64,000 nucleotides of DNA from contig NZ_LT799838.1 of the NCBI RefSeq assembly GCF_900168255.1, positions 1,116,001 to 1,180,000 on the forward strand, written 5' to 3'. Positions 35,848 through 46,478 of the stretch are shown here, piece by piece. The notes below the pieces were generated by a model. That model was not told the origin of the DNA. It did no database searches and was given only the letters and a program-made list of their open reading frames with translations. This DNA comes from Psychrobacter sp. DAB_AL43B. GTDB taxonomy: Bacteria; Pseudomonadota; Gammaproteobacteria; Pseudomonadales; Moraxellaceae. Position 1 is the first letter of the stretch; the number at the start of each line of letters is the position of its first letter. Position numbers and translations under genes: made by a program.

Positions 35848-36555
35848 ATGAGCACGCCAAGCATCGACAGCCAGCCAACTTCACGCACGTTAGCGTTATT
35901 TGATTTAGACCATACCTTGCTCGATGTCGATAGCGACTATTTATGGGGCGAATATATCGTCAAGCATAACCTTGTCGATGAAGCCGAGTATCGTACTGCC
36001 AATCAGAAGTTTTATAACGATTATATCGAAGGCACGCTTGATGCGACTGAATATAACGAGTTTGTCGCGCAATTCTTAAGCAGCCTACCGATGGATAGAC
36101 TACACGAGCTACGAGAAGATTATATTAAAAGTGAAATCGAGCCGCATATCCGTCCAAAAGCGATGGAAGTATTGTGTCAGCATATTGAACAGGGTCACGA
36201 TGTGGTAATTATCTCTGCGACCAATGACTTTGTGGTTTCTGCTATCGCTAAACGTTTTGGTATTGAAGATGCCAATGTGTTATCGACGCCGCTTGAGATA
36301 AAAGACGAGCGCTATACCGGTAAATTAACCGATAAGCCAAATTTCAAAGAGGGTAAGATTTATCATTTGGATAAATGGCTAGATAAGCAGCAAGCCTCAG
36401 GATTGCAATATGATAAAACCTATGCTTATTCTGATTCCAAAAATGATCTTCCATTACTTGAATGGGCGGATGTGGCTATTTGTGTTTCTCCCGATGATGC
36501 GCTACATGCACATGCACTTGCCCATCGCTGGGCAGTAGAAGATTGGTCGATTTGA
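35848..36555 (+). CDS. HAD-IB family hydrolase
   Basis: This 235-residue cytoplasmic phosphatase is of HAD subclass IB, the phosphoserine-phosphatase-like group. Motif I is LFDLDHTLLD (residues 17-26, nucleophile Asp), motif II VVIISATND, and motif IV YSDSKNDLPLLEWA. A four-helix cap lies between motifs I and II, containing EYIVKHNLVDEAEYRTANQKFY. Members include phosphoserine phosphatases and lysophospholipid phosphatases; the substrate here cannot be told. It probably shares a transcript with the upstream gamma carbonic anhydrase gene. Confidence 0.9.
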   Translation: MSTPSIDSQPTSRTLALFDLDHTLLDVDSDYLWGEYIVKHNLVDEAEYRTANQKFYNDYIEGTLDATEYNEFVAQFLSSLPMDRLHELREDYIKSEIEPHIRPKAMEVLCQHIEQGHDVVIISATNDFVVSAIAKRFGIEDANVLSTPLEIKDERYTGKLTDKPNFKEGKIYHLDKWLDKQQASGLQYDKTYAYSDSKNDLPLLEWADVAICVSPDDALHAHALAHRWAVEDWSI

Positions 36556-36656
36556 TAAAATAGTTGCTAAAATAGTAGCGAGAATTAACCAAACATTTTA
36601 TGCAAATCTCATTTAAAATAGCGCCACCGTATTTTTCAAAACACACAGGAACACTT

Positions 36657-37752
36657 ATGGAAATCAATCCGTATCAAGAAAGAATTAAAGATTTATCAGA
36701 GCGTGGGCAGGACTTGCGGAGGTATCTTTGACTTCGATGGTAAGCAAGAACGCTTAGAAGAAGTCAATTTGGAACTAGAAAACCCCGAGCTATGGAACGA
36801 TCCTGAGCGTGCGACCAAAATTAATAAAGAAAAAAGCCTGCTTGATGGGGTCATTGATGTGGTGGTGTCGCTTGAAACCACATTGGAAGATGCGTCTGCA
36901 ATGTTGGAGCTGGCAGTAGAGGCAGAAGACGAGTCATTACTTACTGATGTACAAGCCGAGCTCGACAATGCTGAAAAACGTGTAGCGGATTTAGAATTCC
37001 GCCGGATGTTTAGCGGTGAGATGGACCCAAATAACTGTTACTTGGATATCCAATCAGGCAGTGGCGGTACTGAAGCGCAAGACTGGGCAGAAATGCTGCT
37101 GCGCATGTATACGCGCTGGGCAGAAGCACATGGCTTTAAAGTGGACGTTATTGAAGTGTCCGCTGGCAGTGTCGCTGGTATCAAGTCAGCAACTATTGAG
37201 ATTAAGGGCGATTATGCCTTTGGTTGGTTACGTACCGAAATAGGCGTGCATCGTCTTGTACGTAAATCACCATTTGATAGTAATAATGGTCGTCATACCT
37301 CATTTGCCGCGGTATTTGTGTCACCTGAAATCGACGATAATGTTGAGATTGATATCAATCCAGCAGATTTGCGCATTGATACTTATCGCTCATCGGGGGC
37401 TGGTGGTCAGCACGTAAATACTACCGATTCTGCGGTACGTATTACGCACGAACCGACTGGCGTCGTTGTGACTTGTCAGAACGAGCGCAGCCAGCATGGT
37501 AACAAAGCAACGGCAATGAAGATGCTACGTGCGAAGCTTTATGAGCTTGAGATGCAAAAGAGGATGGAGTCTCAACAAGCGGTCGAAGATGGCAAGTCTG
37601 ACGTCGGTTGGGGCAGTCAAATTCGCTCTTATGTATTGGATGACTCTCGTATCAAAGACTTACGTACTGGCGTCGAGACTTTTAACACCGGTGCTGTATT
37701 AGATGGCGACCTCGATCAATTTATCGAAGCCAGCCTAAAAGCGGGATTGTAA
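36657..37752 (+). CDS. prfB: Peptide chain release factor 2, programmed +1 frameshift
   Basis: RF2 reads UGA and UAA stop codons and triggers release of the peptide. Translation starts at ATG 36657 ([13 protein letters not shown]) and meets an in-frame TGA at 36729-36731 after 24 codons. The shift site reads GGAGG-TAT-CTT-TGA-C; moving +1 at CTT continues with GAC at 36730 to 37752, giving 364 residues. The GGAGG just before the slip codon is the stimulatory Shine-Dalgarno element. Later motifs are [17 protein letters not shown] (stop recognition, SPF) and [15 protein letters not shown] (GGQ loop). The nucleoside phosphorylase gene ppnP follows after 42 bp. Confidence 0.97.
36720..36732 (+). 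promoter_or_regulatory. prfB autoregulatory frameshift site
   Basis: AGG TAT CTT TGA C, with the GGAGG element three bases before the slip codon CTT. When RF2 is scarce, the ribosome pauses at UGA and shifts +1. This is the classic RF2 feedback loop. Confidence 0.95.
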
Positions 37753-37794
37753 AGACGGTTTTGAATAGTAACTAATATCTAATTAAGGAAAATT

Positions 37795-38079
37795 ATGCCA
37801 AGCGTTAATCATTATTTTGATAATAAAGTGACTTCTATTGCCTTTCAAACGGCAACCAAACCCGCGACCGTCGGTGTTATGGAAGTTGGTGAGTATGAAT
37901 TTGGTACCAGCGAGTTTGAAACCATGACAGTCGTTAGTGGTGCTTTGACGGTAAAGCTGCCAGAAAGTGATGCTTGGCAGACCTTTAATGCTGGTGAGCA
38001 ATTTACCATTGAAGCCAATCAAAAATTCCAAGTCACAGTTGATGTAGAAACGGCTTACTTATGTACTTATGGTGAATAG
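37795..38079 (+). CDS. ppnP: Pyrimidine/purine nucleoside phosphorylase
   Basis: This 94-residue cupin protein of the PpnP (YaiE/DUF1255) family performs phosphorolysis of several nucleosides to base and ribose-1-phosphate. Family blocks seen are [44 protein letters not shown] and the end [11 protein letters not shown]. Length is normal. TAAGGA precedes the ATG. It lies just downstream of prfB, possibly in the same transcript, and a strong terminator follows at 38108-38140. Confidence 0.95.
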   Translation: MPSVNHYFDNKVTSIAFQTATKPATVGVMEVGEYEFGTSEFETMTVVSGALTVKLPESDAWQTFNAGEQFTIEANQKFQVTVDVETAYLCTYGE

Positions 38080-38107
38080 TTTTTTAGCTTACACTGATAT
38101 GAATTAT

Positions 38108-38140
38108 AAAAACGCCAAGTATTAAATGCTTGGCGTTTTT
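38108..38140 (+). terminator. Terminator after ppnP
   Basis: A 12-bp stem, AAAAACGCCAAG with CTTGGCGTTTTT, and a 9-nt loop that can pair further, followed by more T. It also faces the converging GNAT gene. Confidence 0.9.
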
Positions 38141-38200
38141 TTATGGGTGTTTTATTTTAATTTCAGGTCTTATTTTGAATAATAAAGGAGCTGATATACA

Positions 38201-38677
38201 TTATAAGTTTTTACGGTATTGCACCATATCCGTTTTCGTAGCCAGCGTATCATAAAGTATGCGAGCCGCTGTATTTCCTTCTTGAGTTGTCCAGTAGACA
38301 CGATTACAGTTTTTCTTACTAGCAAATTCATAGACATGCTGAATCAATGCACGTCCTACGCCTTTTCCACGTACTGATTCATTAACGTATAAGTCCTCTA
38401 AGTAGCAACATTCAGTGTTATTCCACGTATTGGGATGTAGCACCACATGCGTAAAACCCACTAAGCCATCATCTAACCAAGCCCCAAACCCATAAATAGG
38501 TACATTGCTATCGAGCACATTGTTCCACGTTGCATTCGTAGTTTCTAATGGCAAGCTGCTCTCATAAAAAGTCAGATAGCTTTGCCATAAGCGGAGCCAA
38601 AGTTCATAGTCATCGGCAGATAACGGCATTATTTTTAAGGAGCTATTGGTTATGTTCATAGGATTGGGGTTTGTCAT
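38201..38677 (-). CDS. GNAT family N-acetyltransferase
   Basis: This 158-residue acetyltransferase is of the GNAT fold. The acetyl-CoA loop reads VRGKGVGRALIQHVYEFA (about residues 106-123), preceded by LEDLYVNES and followed by WTTQEGNTAARILYDTLA, typical of the diamine or amino-acid acetyltransferase type. The N-terminal residues MTNPNPMNITNSS may start later, at the second Met. The acceptor is unknown. It converges on the ppnP terminator and appears monocistronic. Confidence 0.87.
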   Translation of the reverse strand: MTNPNPMNITNSSLKIMPLSADDYELWLRLWQSYLTFYESSLPLETTNATWNNVLDSNVPIYGFGAWLDDGLVGFTHVVLHPNTWNNTECCYLEDLYVNESVRGKGVGRALIQHVYEFASKKNCNRVYWTTQEGNTAARILYDTLATKTDMVQYRKNL

Positions 38678-38849
38678 ATTAGCGGTGCCTTTAGTAAATT
38701 TATCTTAAATTATGCCTTAGCGGCTAAAATCCACAAGGCTTTTATCGGTTTATTTTACACAGGATTACACTTTATCCATGGCAAACACACAGCAATAATT
38801 GCCGTAGTTAATTATGCTAAAACAACTATGTTATCAAACGAGTATCGTT

Positions 38850-39983
38850 ATGGTTAAGGCAAATCAGCAGACAATAATCCAAGATGTGCGCCATGATTAT
38901 GAGCACCTAGCTAGCCTAGCAAATTTGCGCTATGTAAACGACGATGAGCCTGGTTATGGGCGCAGACGTTGGGGGCGCGGCTTTACCTATCGAGACGCCA
39001 CTGGAAAAACAGTAAAGGATAAGGTTCTGCGCCAGCGTTTTGATGCTCTCGTGATTCCACCGATGTGGTCAGAGGTTTGGATATGCCAAGATGACAAAGG
39101 ACATCTACAATCGACAGGTCGTGATGATAAAGCCCGCAAACAATACTTGTATCATGCAGAATGGGATCGCGTACGTGACCAAGCCAAATTTCATGCCATG
39201 ATAGGTTTTGCCGAAGCGTTGCCAAATCTACGCGCGCAGGTTGAAAAAGATTTAGAAGCGACACCGTTATCACGCGATAATGTGCTTGCGGCGGTGGTCA
39301 AACTGCTAGAAACCACCTTGATCCGTATCGGCAATAGCCGCTATGCAAAACTCAATAAAAGCTACGGTTTGAGTACACTGAGAAGCAAGCACGTGAGCGA
39401 GACGGATAATGGGCTGGCGTTTGATTTTGTCGGTAAAAGTGCTAAAGCGCATCATATAGAGCTGCAAGATGAGCGCTTGATTGAGATTGTACAAGCCTGT
39501 TCTGAGTTACCCGGTTATGAGATTTTCAAATATTTGGATGAGAGGGGTAATAAGCAACTGGTTGATAGCGCCGATATCAATGAATACATACGCAAGCATA
39601 CTGGCGATAATGATTGTGAGAGTAAAATGTATAACGGCAATTTATACAGCGCAAAGGATTTTCGTACATGGATGGCAAGTGTGCTGGCTGCCAGTTATCT
39701 TTATGATGAGTTGCAAACCAAGTCTGGCAAAGTGATTTTAGCCAGTACGCCTGATAGTAAAGAACGCCAGCAGTTGGTCACTGATATGGTCAAAGAGGTA
39801 GCAGAGGAGCTTGGCAATACGCCTGCAGTCTGCCGAGCCTCTTATATCAATCCTATTATTATTGAGCGATTTTTGGTAGGACAGTTTTTTGCAACCTATA
39901 AACAAGCGCGGCGCGGACGCACCAAACAGTATCAAAGCTGTGAAGAGAAGGCCTTACTTGGGTTCTTAAGGGCGCTACAATAA
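38850..39983 (+). CDS. DNA topoisomerase IB
   Basis: This bacterial type IB topoisomerase (about 377 residues from this ATG, 389 from an earlier one at 38814) relaxes supercoils through a 3'-phosphotyrosine link. The N-terminal domain has RRRWGRGFTYRDATGK and VIPPMWSEVWIC. The catalytic domain has TTLIRIGNSRYAKLNKSYGLSTLR and SKHV, the central Lys/Arg residues, and the active-site Tyr lies in CRASYINPIIIERF. It resembles poxvirus-type enzymes found in several proteobacteria. The start is uncertain; Met 38850 was chosen from family length. It has no clear operon partners. Confidence 0.9.
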   Translation: MVKANQQTIIQDVRHDYEHLASLANLRYVNDDEPGYGRRRWGRGFTYRDATGKTVKDKVLRQRFDALVIPPMWSEVWICQDDKGHLQSTGRDDKARKQYLYHAEWDRVRDQAKFHAMIGFAEALPNLRAQVEKDLEATPLSRDNVLAAVVKLLETTLIRIGNSRYAKLNKSYGLSTLRSKHVSETDNGLAFDFVGKSAKAHHIELQDERLIEIVQACSELPGYEIFKYLDERGNKQLVDSADINEYIRKHTGDNDCESKMYNGNLYSAKDFRTWMASVLAASYLYDELQTKSGKVILASTPDSKERQQLVTDMVKEVAEELGNTPAVCRASYINPIIIERFLVGQFFATYKQARRGRTKQYQSCEEKALLGFLRALQ

Positions 39984-40180
39984 ATATCTTACTAAGTAGA
40001 TATTTTATATTAAAAATGATACGTTATGTATTGAAATAAATATAGAAATACGTTACTAATAGAGTATATGTCATTTTATATGTTTAAACAGTTGATAGGA
40101 TATGACTGTTTTACGCTTTGTTTTATTATTTCTGAATGTCTGATTTCGCCAGTGACTCTCGATTGCTAAAGGATTAGCTT

Positions 40181-41875
40181 ATGAACACCTCACCTACAAA
40201 TACTGCTGCGCGTACTGCAAGCACGCCAACGAGCTACAGCGATTATTATAATAATTTTGATATCAATGCATTATCGACAGAAATCTTTGGTAAGCATTTA
40301 GACGATCGCTTGAACGCTTATATGGCGTGCTGTGGACGCCATGTGCGTGACGGCCGTGGGAATAAGCTTGCGCTGGTGCATGAAGATACGGCTGGTAACG
40401 TGACGCACATGAGCTTTGCTGAGTTAGATGCCGCAAGCGCGCAAGTAGCCAATTTACTACAATCTTATGGTGTAAAAGTAGGTGATCAAGTAGCGACTAT
40501 GCTACCGCGCACCCCCGAATTATTAACCATTGTATTAGCAATTTGGCGGATTGGCGCAGTGTATCAACCGCTGTTCACTGCTTTTGGCTATGATTCTATT
40601 AAGTATCGCATGGACAAAGCCAATACCAAAGTCGTTTTTACCAACCAAGAGAATCGCGACAAGTTTGAAGATTTGGCTGAGCAGACCAGAATGGTGCTAG
40701 TTGGTAGTAAAGTAGATGCGCAAAGCTGGGGTGATGATAATTATGCTGAAATGATAGCAGCGCAGCCTCAAACCATAGAAGCGGTTATTTTGAATACTGA
40801 TGCGCCATTTTTACAGATGTTTACCTCAGGGACAGTAGGTAAGGCAAAAGGCGTCAGCGTGCCATTAGCTGCATTATCAGCCTTTTATTTATATATGCGC
40901 TATGCCATTGACTTACGCGAGGACGATCATTACTGGAATATGGCGGATCCAGGCTGGGCATATGGATTGTATTATGCTATCACAGGTCCTTTATTGTTGG
41001 GCGTCACTACTTATTTTAATGAAGCGGGTTTTGATGCTCAGAATACTCGTGACTTTATGGTACGTCACAAGATTACCAATTTGGCATCTTCACCAACGGC
41101 ATTTCGTATGATGAAGTCGAGCGGCGTTTTTGAAAAAGCTCATAACGATGCCGATGCAAAGTTGTCGCTACGCTGTGCTAACTCAGCAGGCGAGACCTTA
41201 AATACCGAAGTGGTGAATTGGGTTGATACTTATTTAAACTGCAAAGTTTGCGATCAGTATGGTCAGACAGAAACTGGTATGACCTGCTGCGAGCACCATG
41301 CATTAGCACATGAATGCCCAGTCGGCTCGATGGGTATGGCGCTACCAGGGCATACGCTTGTGGTATTAGATGATGATATGAAGGTATTACCTGATGGCGA
41401 GCAAGGGCAATTGGCAGTCGTAGTCAGTCAATCACCGGCGTTTTATTTCCGTGGCTATAGCTGGAATGAAAAACAAGCGTTCATTGATGATTATTACCTA
41501 ACGGGCGATGTGGTCGAGCGTCATAGTGATGGCAGTTACTGGTTCTCAGGACGTGATGATGACATCATTACTACCGCAGGTTACCGCGTGGGTCCAACCG
41601 ATGTTGAAAATACGGTGCTCGAGCACGAAGCAGTTGCAGAGTCAGCCGCCGTCGGTATACCTGATGAGGAGCGCGGTCATACTATTAAGTCTTATGTGGT
41701 GCTAAAAGATGGTATTGTTGGGACTGATGAGATTGCTAGGGAAATTCAAGATTTGGTACGCAAGCGTCTATCAACTCATGCTTATCCGCGTGAAGTTGAG
41801 TTTGTGTCTGAGCTACCAAAAACGCCAAGTGGTAAGATTCAGCGCTTTTTACTGAGAAGTTTATCCGCCTCTTAA
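40181..41875 (+). CDS. AMP-binding acyl-CoA synthetase
   Basis: This 564-residue adenylate-forming ligase activates a carboxylic acid to its acyl-CoA. It shows the P-loop-like LQMFTSGTVGKAKGVSVP, CNQ-type DQYGQTETGM, DYYLTGDVVERH and the C-terminal PSGKIQRFLLR with the acylation Lys. It resembles acetyl-CoA-synthetase-like and medium-chain ligases; the chain length cannot be read off. It sits 63 bp upstream of a short-chain dehydrogenase that looks like a beta-oxidation enzyme, so the pair probably works on fatty or branched acids. Confidence 0.9.
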   Translation: MNTSPTNTAARTASTPTSYSDYYNNFDINALSTEIFGKHLDDRLNAYMACCGRHVRDGRGNKLALVHEDTAGNVTHMSFAELDAASAQVANLLQSYGVKVGDQVATMLPRTPELLTIVLAIWRIGAVYQPLFTAFGYDSIKYRMDKANTKVVFTNQENRDKFEDLAEQTRMVLVGSKVDAQSWGDDNYAEMIAAQPQTIEAVILNTDAPFLQMFTSGTVGKAKGVSVPLAALSAFYLYMRYAIDLREDDHYWNMADPGWAYGLYYAITGPLLLGVTTYFNEAGFDAQNTRDFMVRHKITNLASSPTAFRMMKSSGVFEKAHNDADAKLSLRCANSAGETLNTEVVNWVDTYLNCKVCDQYGQTETGMTCCEHHALAHECPVGSMGMALPGHTLVVLDDDMKVLPDGEQGQLAVVVSQSPAFYFRGYSWNEKQAFIDDYYLTGDVVERHSDGSYWFSGRDDDIITTAGYRVGPTDVENTVLEHEAVAESAAVGIPDEERGHTIKSYVVLKDGIVGTDEIAREIQDLVRKRLSTHAYPREVEFVSELPKTPSGKIQRFLLRSLSAS

Positions 41876-41938
41876 ATACATTAAAGTATGAACCAGATAA
41901 TAAAACAGACAGTTAAATAATAATACCAAGGAATAATT

Positions 41939-42730
41939 ATGCAAATTGAACAACACAGCTTTTTGGTTACTGGTGGTGCGTCAGGTTTAGGTGAGGCAGT
42001 AGTTCGTGCTATCGTCGTTAAAGGTGGCAAAGCTATTATCGCTGACCTTAACGAATCAGCTGGGCAGGCGCTAGTCAATGAGCTTGGTGACAATTCTCGT
42101 TTTGTACGCTGTGATATCACTAGTGGTGATGAGGTACAAGCGGCTGTTGCTATGGCTGAAAAAGAGTTTGACGGTCTGCAAGGGTCGATTAACTGTGCGG
42201 GTATCGCTGTGGTACAAAAGCTGTTAGACCGTGAAAACAATCCAGCCGATCTTGATGCTTTTAGCCGCGGCGTTAATATCAACCTTGTAGGCTCTTTTAA
42301 CGTCGCGCGTTTGGTCGCAGCCAGTATCGCTAAGCGTGTGGCTAATGGTAGTAATGTAGAAAACAATGCAGAGAAAAATGCGGATCAAGGTGTCATTATT
42401 AATACAGCCTCTATTGCTGCTTTTGATGGTCAAGTGGGTCAAGCCAGTTATGCCTCATCTAAAGCGGGCGTGGTCGGTCTGACTTTACCGCTTGCTCGTG
42501 AGCTGGCGCGCCACGGTATTCGCGTGATGACGATTGCACCCGGGGTTTTTGCTACTCCGATGATGAATGCTATCCCTGAAAAAGCGCGTGAACAGTTAGA
42601 GGCGAGCGTTCCTTATCCTAAACGTCTGGGCAATCCCAATGAATTTGCTAAGTTGGTTATGCATATCATTGATAATGCCTACTTAAATGGTGAGGTGATC
42701 CGCTTAGATGGTGCTATTCGTATGGTTTAG
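41939..42730 (+). CDS. Short-chain dehydrogenase, 3-hydroxyacyl-CoA dehydrogenase type 2
   Basis: This 263-residue NAD-dependent enzyme resembles human HSD17B10 and bacterial 3-hydroxy-2-methylbutyryl-CoA dehydrogenases. It has GGASGLGEAVVR (cofactor Gly motif, about 12-23), the NCAGI motif near residue 82, and the catalytic Ser and Tyr-x3-Lys in INTASIAAFDGQVGQASYASSK. The end reads NGEVIRLDGAIRM. Its location right behind the acyl-CoA synthetase suggests joint beta-oxidation of acyl-CoA, perhaps branched-chain. Length is normal. Confidence 0.9.
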   Translation: MQIEQHSFLVTGGASGLGEAVVRAIVVKGGKAIIADLNESAGQALVNELGDNSRFVRCDITSGDEVQAAVAMAEKEFDGLQGSINCAGIAVVQKLLDRENNPADLDAFSRGVNINLVGSFNVARLVAASIAKRVANGSNVENNAEKNADQGVIINTASIAAFDGQVGQASYASSKAGVVGLTLPLARELARHGIRVMTIAPGVFATPMMNAIPEKAREQLEASVPYPKRLGNPNEFAKLVMHIIDNAYLNGEVIRLDGAIRMV

Positions 42731-42862
42731 TTTAGCGACTGCCAGAACCCATTTTTATCTTATTCATAACTTTTGCACAAAACTTAGTCACAAAACATGG
42801 CATAGTGCTTTGATATATTATGACTCATTGCTATTAAATATTAGTTATAAGGATTAAAGCCT

Positions 42863-43432
42863 ATGTCATTTTTTCGTCCAAAATCTAGTAAGTATTCAAG
42901 CTGGTTATTTATCGCCATAGGGCTTAGTTTTGCTACTGTTATCGGCACGAGTGCTATCGCTGCTGCTAAAGATACCGCGAAACATCCGCAGCCCATTTCC
43001 AGTGCTGCTATTATCGATAAAGTATTTGTCGATAAATCAGAGCGTCGTTTGCAGCTACTAAGTGGTGATAAAGTGGTTAAGTCTTATCATATTGCACTAG
43101 GTGGTAATCCCATTGGTCATAAGCAACAAGAAGGCGATCAGCGTACACCGATAGGTTCTTATACACTCGATTATAAAAATGAAAAATCTCAATACTATCG
43201 TTCTATGCACGTCAGTTATCCTAATGCTGTAGATAAGGCCAATGCGAAATCACGCGGCGTGAGCCCCGGTGGCGCTATTATGATTCATGGGCAGAAAAAT
43301 GGTTTTGGTGCATTAGCAATGCTCAACCAGCAACGCGATTGGACGGCAGGCTGTATGGCAGTGACTAATGATGAAATGGATGAAATCATGGCGGCTGTCA
43401 AGGTTGGCACAGCTATTGAAATAGTTGAGTAG
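42863..43432 (+). CDS. L,D-transpeptidase family protein (YkuD/YafK type)
   Basis: This 189-residue envelope protein has a signal peptide (LFIAIGLSFATVIGTSAIAAA). The catalytic domain spans about 55-189, with VDKSERRLQLLSGDKVVKSY, GDQRTPIGSYTLDYKN, and the active-site region MIHGQKNGFGALAM then DWTAGCMAVTNDEMDEI. The nucleophile Cys lies in AGCMAV, a variant of the usual S-x-G-C-I/V-R. It would act on peptidoglycan, either cross-linking or attaching a protein, or as an amidase as shown for E. coli YafK. Monocistronic by spacing. Confidence 0.88.
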   Translation: MSFFRPKSSKYSSWLFIAIGLSFATVIGTSAIAAAKDTAKHPQPISSAAIIDKVFVDKSERRLQLLSGDKVVKSYHIALGGNPIGHKQQEGDQRTPIGSYTLDYKNEKSQYYRSMHVSYPNAVDKANAKSRGVSPGGAIMIHGQKNGFGALAMLNQQRDWTAGCMAVTNDEMDEIMAAVKVGTAIEIVE

Positions 43433-43595
43433 AAGCTATTGTTTAGTGTTAAGGTTTTAGACTTAAAGGTTTATGCTTAAAAGCTCGGATTTTTTTATTT
43501 TAATTCACATTTATATCGTGATTTTTCTTTTGCTTTAGTTACTTAGATACCATGAGTAATATCATTACTATTAATAAGGTTTTACCTATAAATAG

Positions 43596-43624
43596 CTTGA
43601 AATTTTTCACTATATACCACATAT
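43596..43624 (+). promoter_or_regulatory. Sigma-32 heat-shock promoter of clpB
   Basis: CTTGAAA (43596-43602) and CCACATAT (43617-43624) separated by 14 bp match the sigma-32 pattern CTTGAAA-N13-17-CCCCATnT with one mismatch in the -10. The start would be near 43632, about 70 nt before the clpB ATG. Confidence 0.8.
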
Positions 43625-43704
43625 AGACAGTAGATGAAGGTAGGTGGACAGCATAAGTCTGCTGCCGAATATACTGTTTATATCAATTATAAGAGGACAC
43701 AAAT

Positions 43705-46302
43705 ATGAGGTTCGAAAAATTTACGCAAAAGTTGCAATCTGCGATTCAAGAAGCACAAAGCCTAGCGTTAGGGCGTGATCATACCGGTATCGATCCTGTG
43801 CATTTGCTTGCGGTATTGCTACAAGATGAATCTAATTTATCAATCTGTCAGCAAGCGGGCGCGTCTATTCCTGCGTTGAAAAATGGCGTAGCAAAGGCAT
43901 TGGACAATCAAGCAACGATTTCGGAGCCAACAGGCGACGTTAATCTAAACCCAAATTCGGTTAAAATTTTGAACTTGGCAGATCGCCAAGCGCAAAAAGA
44001 AGGTGATGATTTTATTGCCACCGAATGGGTAATGCTGGCACTCGCTGAACAAGGCGAAACCAAAAAGATATTTGAAAAAGCTGGCGTGACGGCGAGTAAG
44101 TTAAAAGCAGTGATTGAGCAATTGCGAGGTGATGACACAGTGGATAATCAAAATGCTGAAGATCAACGTGATGCGCTGAATAAATATACGATTAACCTGA
44201 CAGAACTGGCTGAAACGGGAAAGCTTGATCCGGTCATCGGTCGTGATGAAGAGATTCGCCGTACCATTCAAGTGCTCTCACGTCGGACCAAAAACAATCC
44301 CGTGCTCATCGGTGAGCCGGGTGTTGGTAAAACGGCTATTGTAGAAGGCTTGGCGCAAAAAATCATCAATGGTGATGTGCCAGAAGGTTTACGCCGTAAA
44401 GAAGTGTTGTCGTTGGACTTGGGCGCGTTGATTGCGGGTGCAAAGTTCCGCGGTGAGTTTGAAGAGCGTCTCAAAAGCGTACTCAGTGACTTATCGAAGC
44501 AAGAAGGCAATGTCATCTTATTTATTGATGAGTTGCATACTTTAGTGGGTGCAGGGAAAGGTGACGGCGCGATGGATGCCGGTAATATGCTCAAACCAGC
44601 GCTTGCTCGCGGTGAGCTGCATTGTGTCGGCGCGACCACTTTAGATGAATATCGCAAATATATTGAAAAAGATGCTGCCCTTGAGCGTCGTTTCCAAAAG
44701 GTATTGGTCGATGAGCCAACGGTCGAAGACACCATTGCGATATTGCGTGGTCTCAAAGAGCGTTATGAGCTGCATCACGGCGTTGATATTCAAGACAGCG
44801 CTATTATTGCCGCTGCACGTATGAGTCATCGCTATATTACTGATCGCAAGCTACCGGATAAAGCGATTGATTTAATTGACGAGGCTGCCAGTCGCTTGCG
44901 TATGGAGATGGACAGTAAACCTGAAGCATTAGGTAAGCTTGATAGTCGCTTGATTCAGCTAAAAATGCAGCGCGAAGTGCTTAAGAATGAAGAAGACGCT
45001 GGCGCACAAGCAGAGCGTAAAGTGCTTGATATGCAAATTGAAGAGCTGGAAAAAGAATACGCCGATCTCAACGAGATTTGGCAAGCAGAAAAAGCCTTGG
45101 TTAAAGGCAGTCAGCAGCTAAAAGACGAGCTGGACAAAGCACGCACTGCTTATGATAAAGCCAGTCGCGAGGGCGATTATGAGACCATGAGTAAGCTGCA
45201 GTATGAGACTATCCCGCAGCTTGAGCGCCGCATCACTGAGTCTGACTTAGCAGAACAAAAAGAGCAGACAGGTGAGGGCAGTGGTATAAAGCTACTGCGC
45301 AATAAAGTCACTGATAACGAAATTGCAGAAGTGGTTGCTGCCGCGACGGGTATTCCAGTTAGTAAAATGATGCAAGGCGAACGTGACAAGATGCTAGCGA
45401 TGGAAGAAAAACTCCATGAGCGTGTCATCGGTCAAGATGAAGCGGTCGAAGCGGTGGCCAATGCCGTACGCCGTAGTCGTGCTGGCTTGTCTGATCCGAA
45501 TCGTCCTTCAGGCTCGTTCCTATTTTTAGGTCCAACGGGTGTCGGTAAAACGGAGTTGACCAAATCACTGGCGAACTTCTTGTTCGATAGTGAAGATGCC
45601 ATCGTACGTATCGATATGAGTGAGTATATGGAGAAGCATAGTGTCAGTCGTTTGGTGGGCGCGCCTCCAGGTTACGTCGGTTATGAAGAAGGTGGCGCTT
45701 TGACTGAGGCTGTACGCCGCAAGCCTTATAGTGTAATTTTGTTTGATGAAGTCGAAAAAGCGCATCCTGATGTGTTTAATATCTTGCTGCAAGTATTGGA
45801 CGACGGGCGTTTGACAGATTCACAGGGCCGTGTGGTTGACTTTAAAAACACCGTCATCATTATGACCAGTAATTTGGGTTCGCATAAAATTCAAGAAATG
45901 GTTGGTGAGAGCTATGAGGATATCAAAGCGGAAGTAATGGATTCGGTTGGACAGCATTTCCGCCCAGAGTTCGTTAACCGTATTGATGAAATTGTGGTCT
46001 TCCATCCACTGGGTATGTCGCAGATGGCGGGTATTGCTGAGATTCAATTGAATCGCTTGCGTCAGCGTTTATATGAGCGTGAGATGGATATCGAGCTATC
46101 AGCGGAAGCAATGAACAAGTTGGTGGCAGTTGGTTACGATCCTGTGTATGGTGCGCGTCCGTTAAAACGTGCCATTCAGCAAGAGATCGAAAACCCATTG
46201 TCATTGAAACTGCTAGCTGGTGATTTTGTCGCTGGTGATATCATCAAAATCGATGTTGGTGCTGATGATAAGTTGACTTTTAATAAGCTTAGAATGAGCT
46301 AA
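43705..46302 (+). CDS. clpB: ATP-dependent chaperone ClpB
   Basis: ClpB is the hexameric disaggregase that works with DnaK to recover heat-aggregated proteins. The 865 residues have the N-terminal Clp repeats ([20 protein letters not shown]), NBD1 with [15 protein letters not shown] and [17 protein letters not shown], a coiled-coil middle domain at about 400-530 that distinguishes ClpB from other Clp ATPases, and NBD2 with [14 protein letters not shown] and [11 protein letters not shown]. The end matches the family. RBS AAGAGGA precedes the ATG. A strong terminator follows. The heat-shock promoter upstream agrees with its role. Confidence 0.98.
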   Translation: MRFEKFTQKLQSAIQEAQSLALGRDHTGIDPVHLLAVLLQDESNLSICQQAGASIPALKNGVAKALDNQATISEPTGDVNLNPNSVKILNLADRQAQKEGDDFIATEWVMLALAEQGETKKIFEKAGVTASKLKAVIEQLRGDDTVDNQNAEDQRDALNKYTINLTELAETGKLDPVIGRDEEIRRTIQVLSRRTKNNPVLIGEPGVGKTAIVEGLAQKIINGDVPEGLRRKEVLSLDLGALIAGAKFRGEFEERLKSVLSDLSKQEGNVILFIDELHTLVGAGKGDGAMDAGNMLKPALARGELHCVGATTLDEYRKYIEKDAALERRFQKVLVDEPTVEDTIAILRGLKERYELHHGVDIQDSAIIAAARMSHRYITDRKLPDKAIDLIDEAASRLRMEMDSKPEALGKLDSRLIQLKMQREVLKNEEDAGAQAERKVLDMQIEELEKEYADLNEIWQAEKALVKGSQQLKDELDKARTAYDKASREGDYETMSKLQYETIPQLERRITESDLAEQKEQTGEGSGIKLLRNKVTDNEIAEVVAAATGIPVSKMMQGERDKMLAMEEKLHERVIGQDEAVEAVANAVRRSRAGLSDPNRPSGSFLFLGPTGVGKTELTKSLANFLFDSEDAIVRIDMSEYMEKHSVSRLVGAPPGYVGYEEGGALTEAVRRKPYSVILFDEVEKAHPDVFNILLQVLDDGRLTDSQGRVVDFKNTVIIMTSNLGSHKIQEMVGESYEDIKAEVMDSVGQHFRPEFVNRIDEIVVFHPLGMSQMAGIAEIQLNRLRQRLYEREMDIELSAEAMNKLVAVGYDPVYGARPLKRAIQQEIENPLSLKLLAGDFVAGDIIKIDVGADDKLTFNKLRMS

Positions 46303-46337
46303 TAGCAAACTTTAACGGTCGTTTTGAATGTTATATC

Positions 46338-46376
46338 AAACCCCTTATTTGCCATGAGCAAGTAAGGGGTTTTTGT
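46338..46376 (+). terminator. Terminator after clpB
   Basis: AAACCCCTTA pairs with TAAGGGGTTT around an imperfectly paired interior, followed by more T. It lies 36 bp beyond the clpB stop. Confidence 0.9.
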
Positions 46377-46478
46377 TTGATGCTCAATCATTATTTTACT
46401 GCCTGAATACTTTTACTGTGTTATAAATAGTCTAAGCTCTAATAATATGAATACAAAATTAATGGAGATGACAAGATA

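Noticed and set aside
36703..37752. prfB starting at GTG 36703
   Set aside because: The family N-terminus is encoded from ATG 36657 in the other frame and joined by the programmed shift at 36726-36732.
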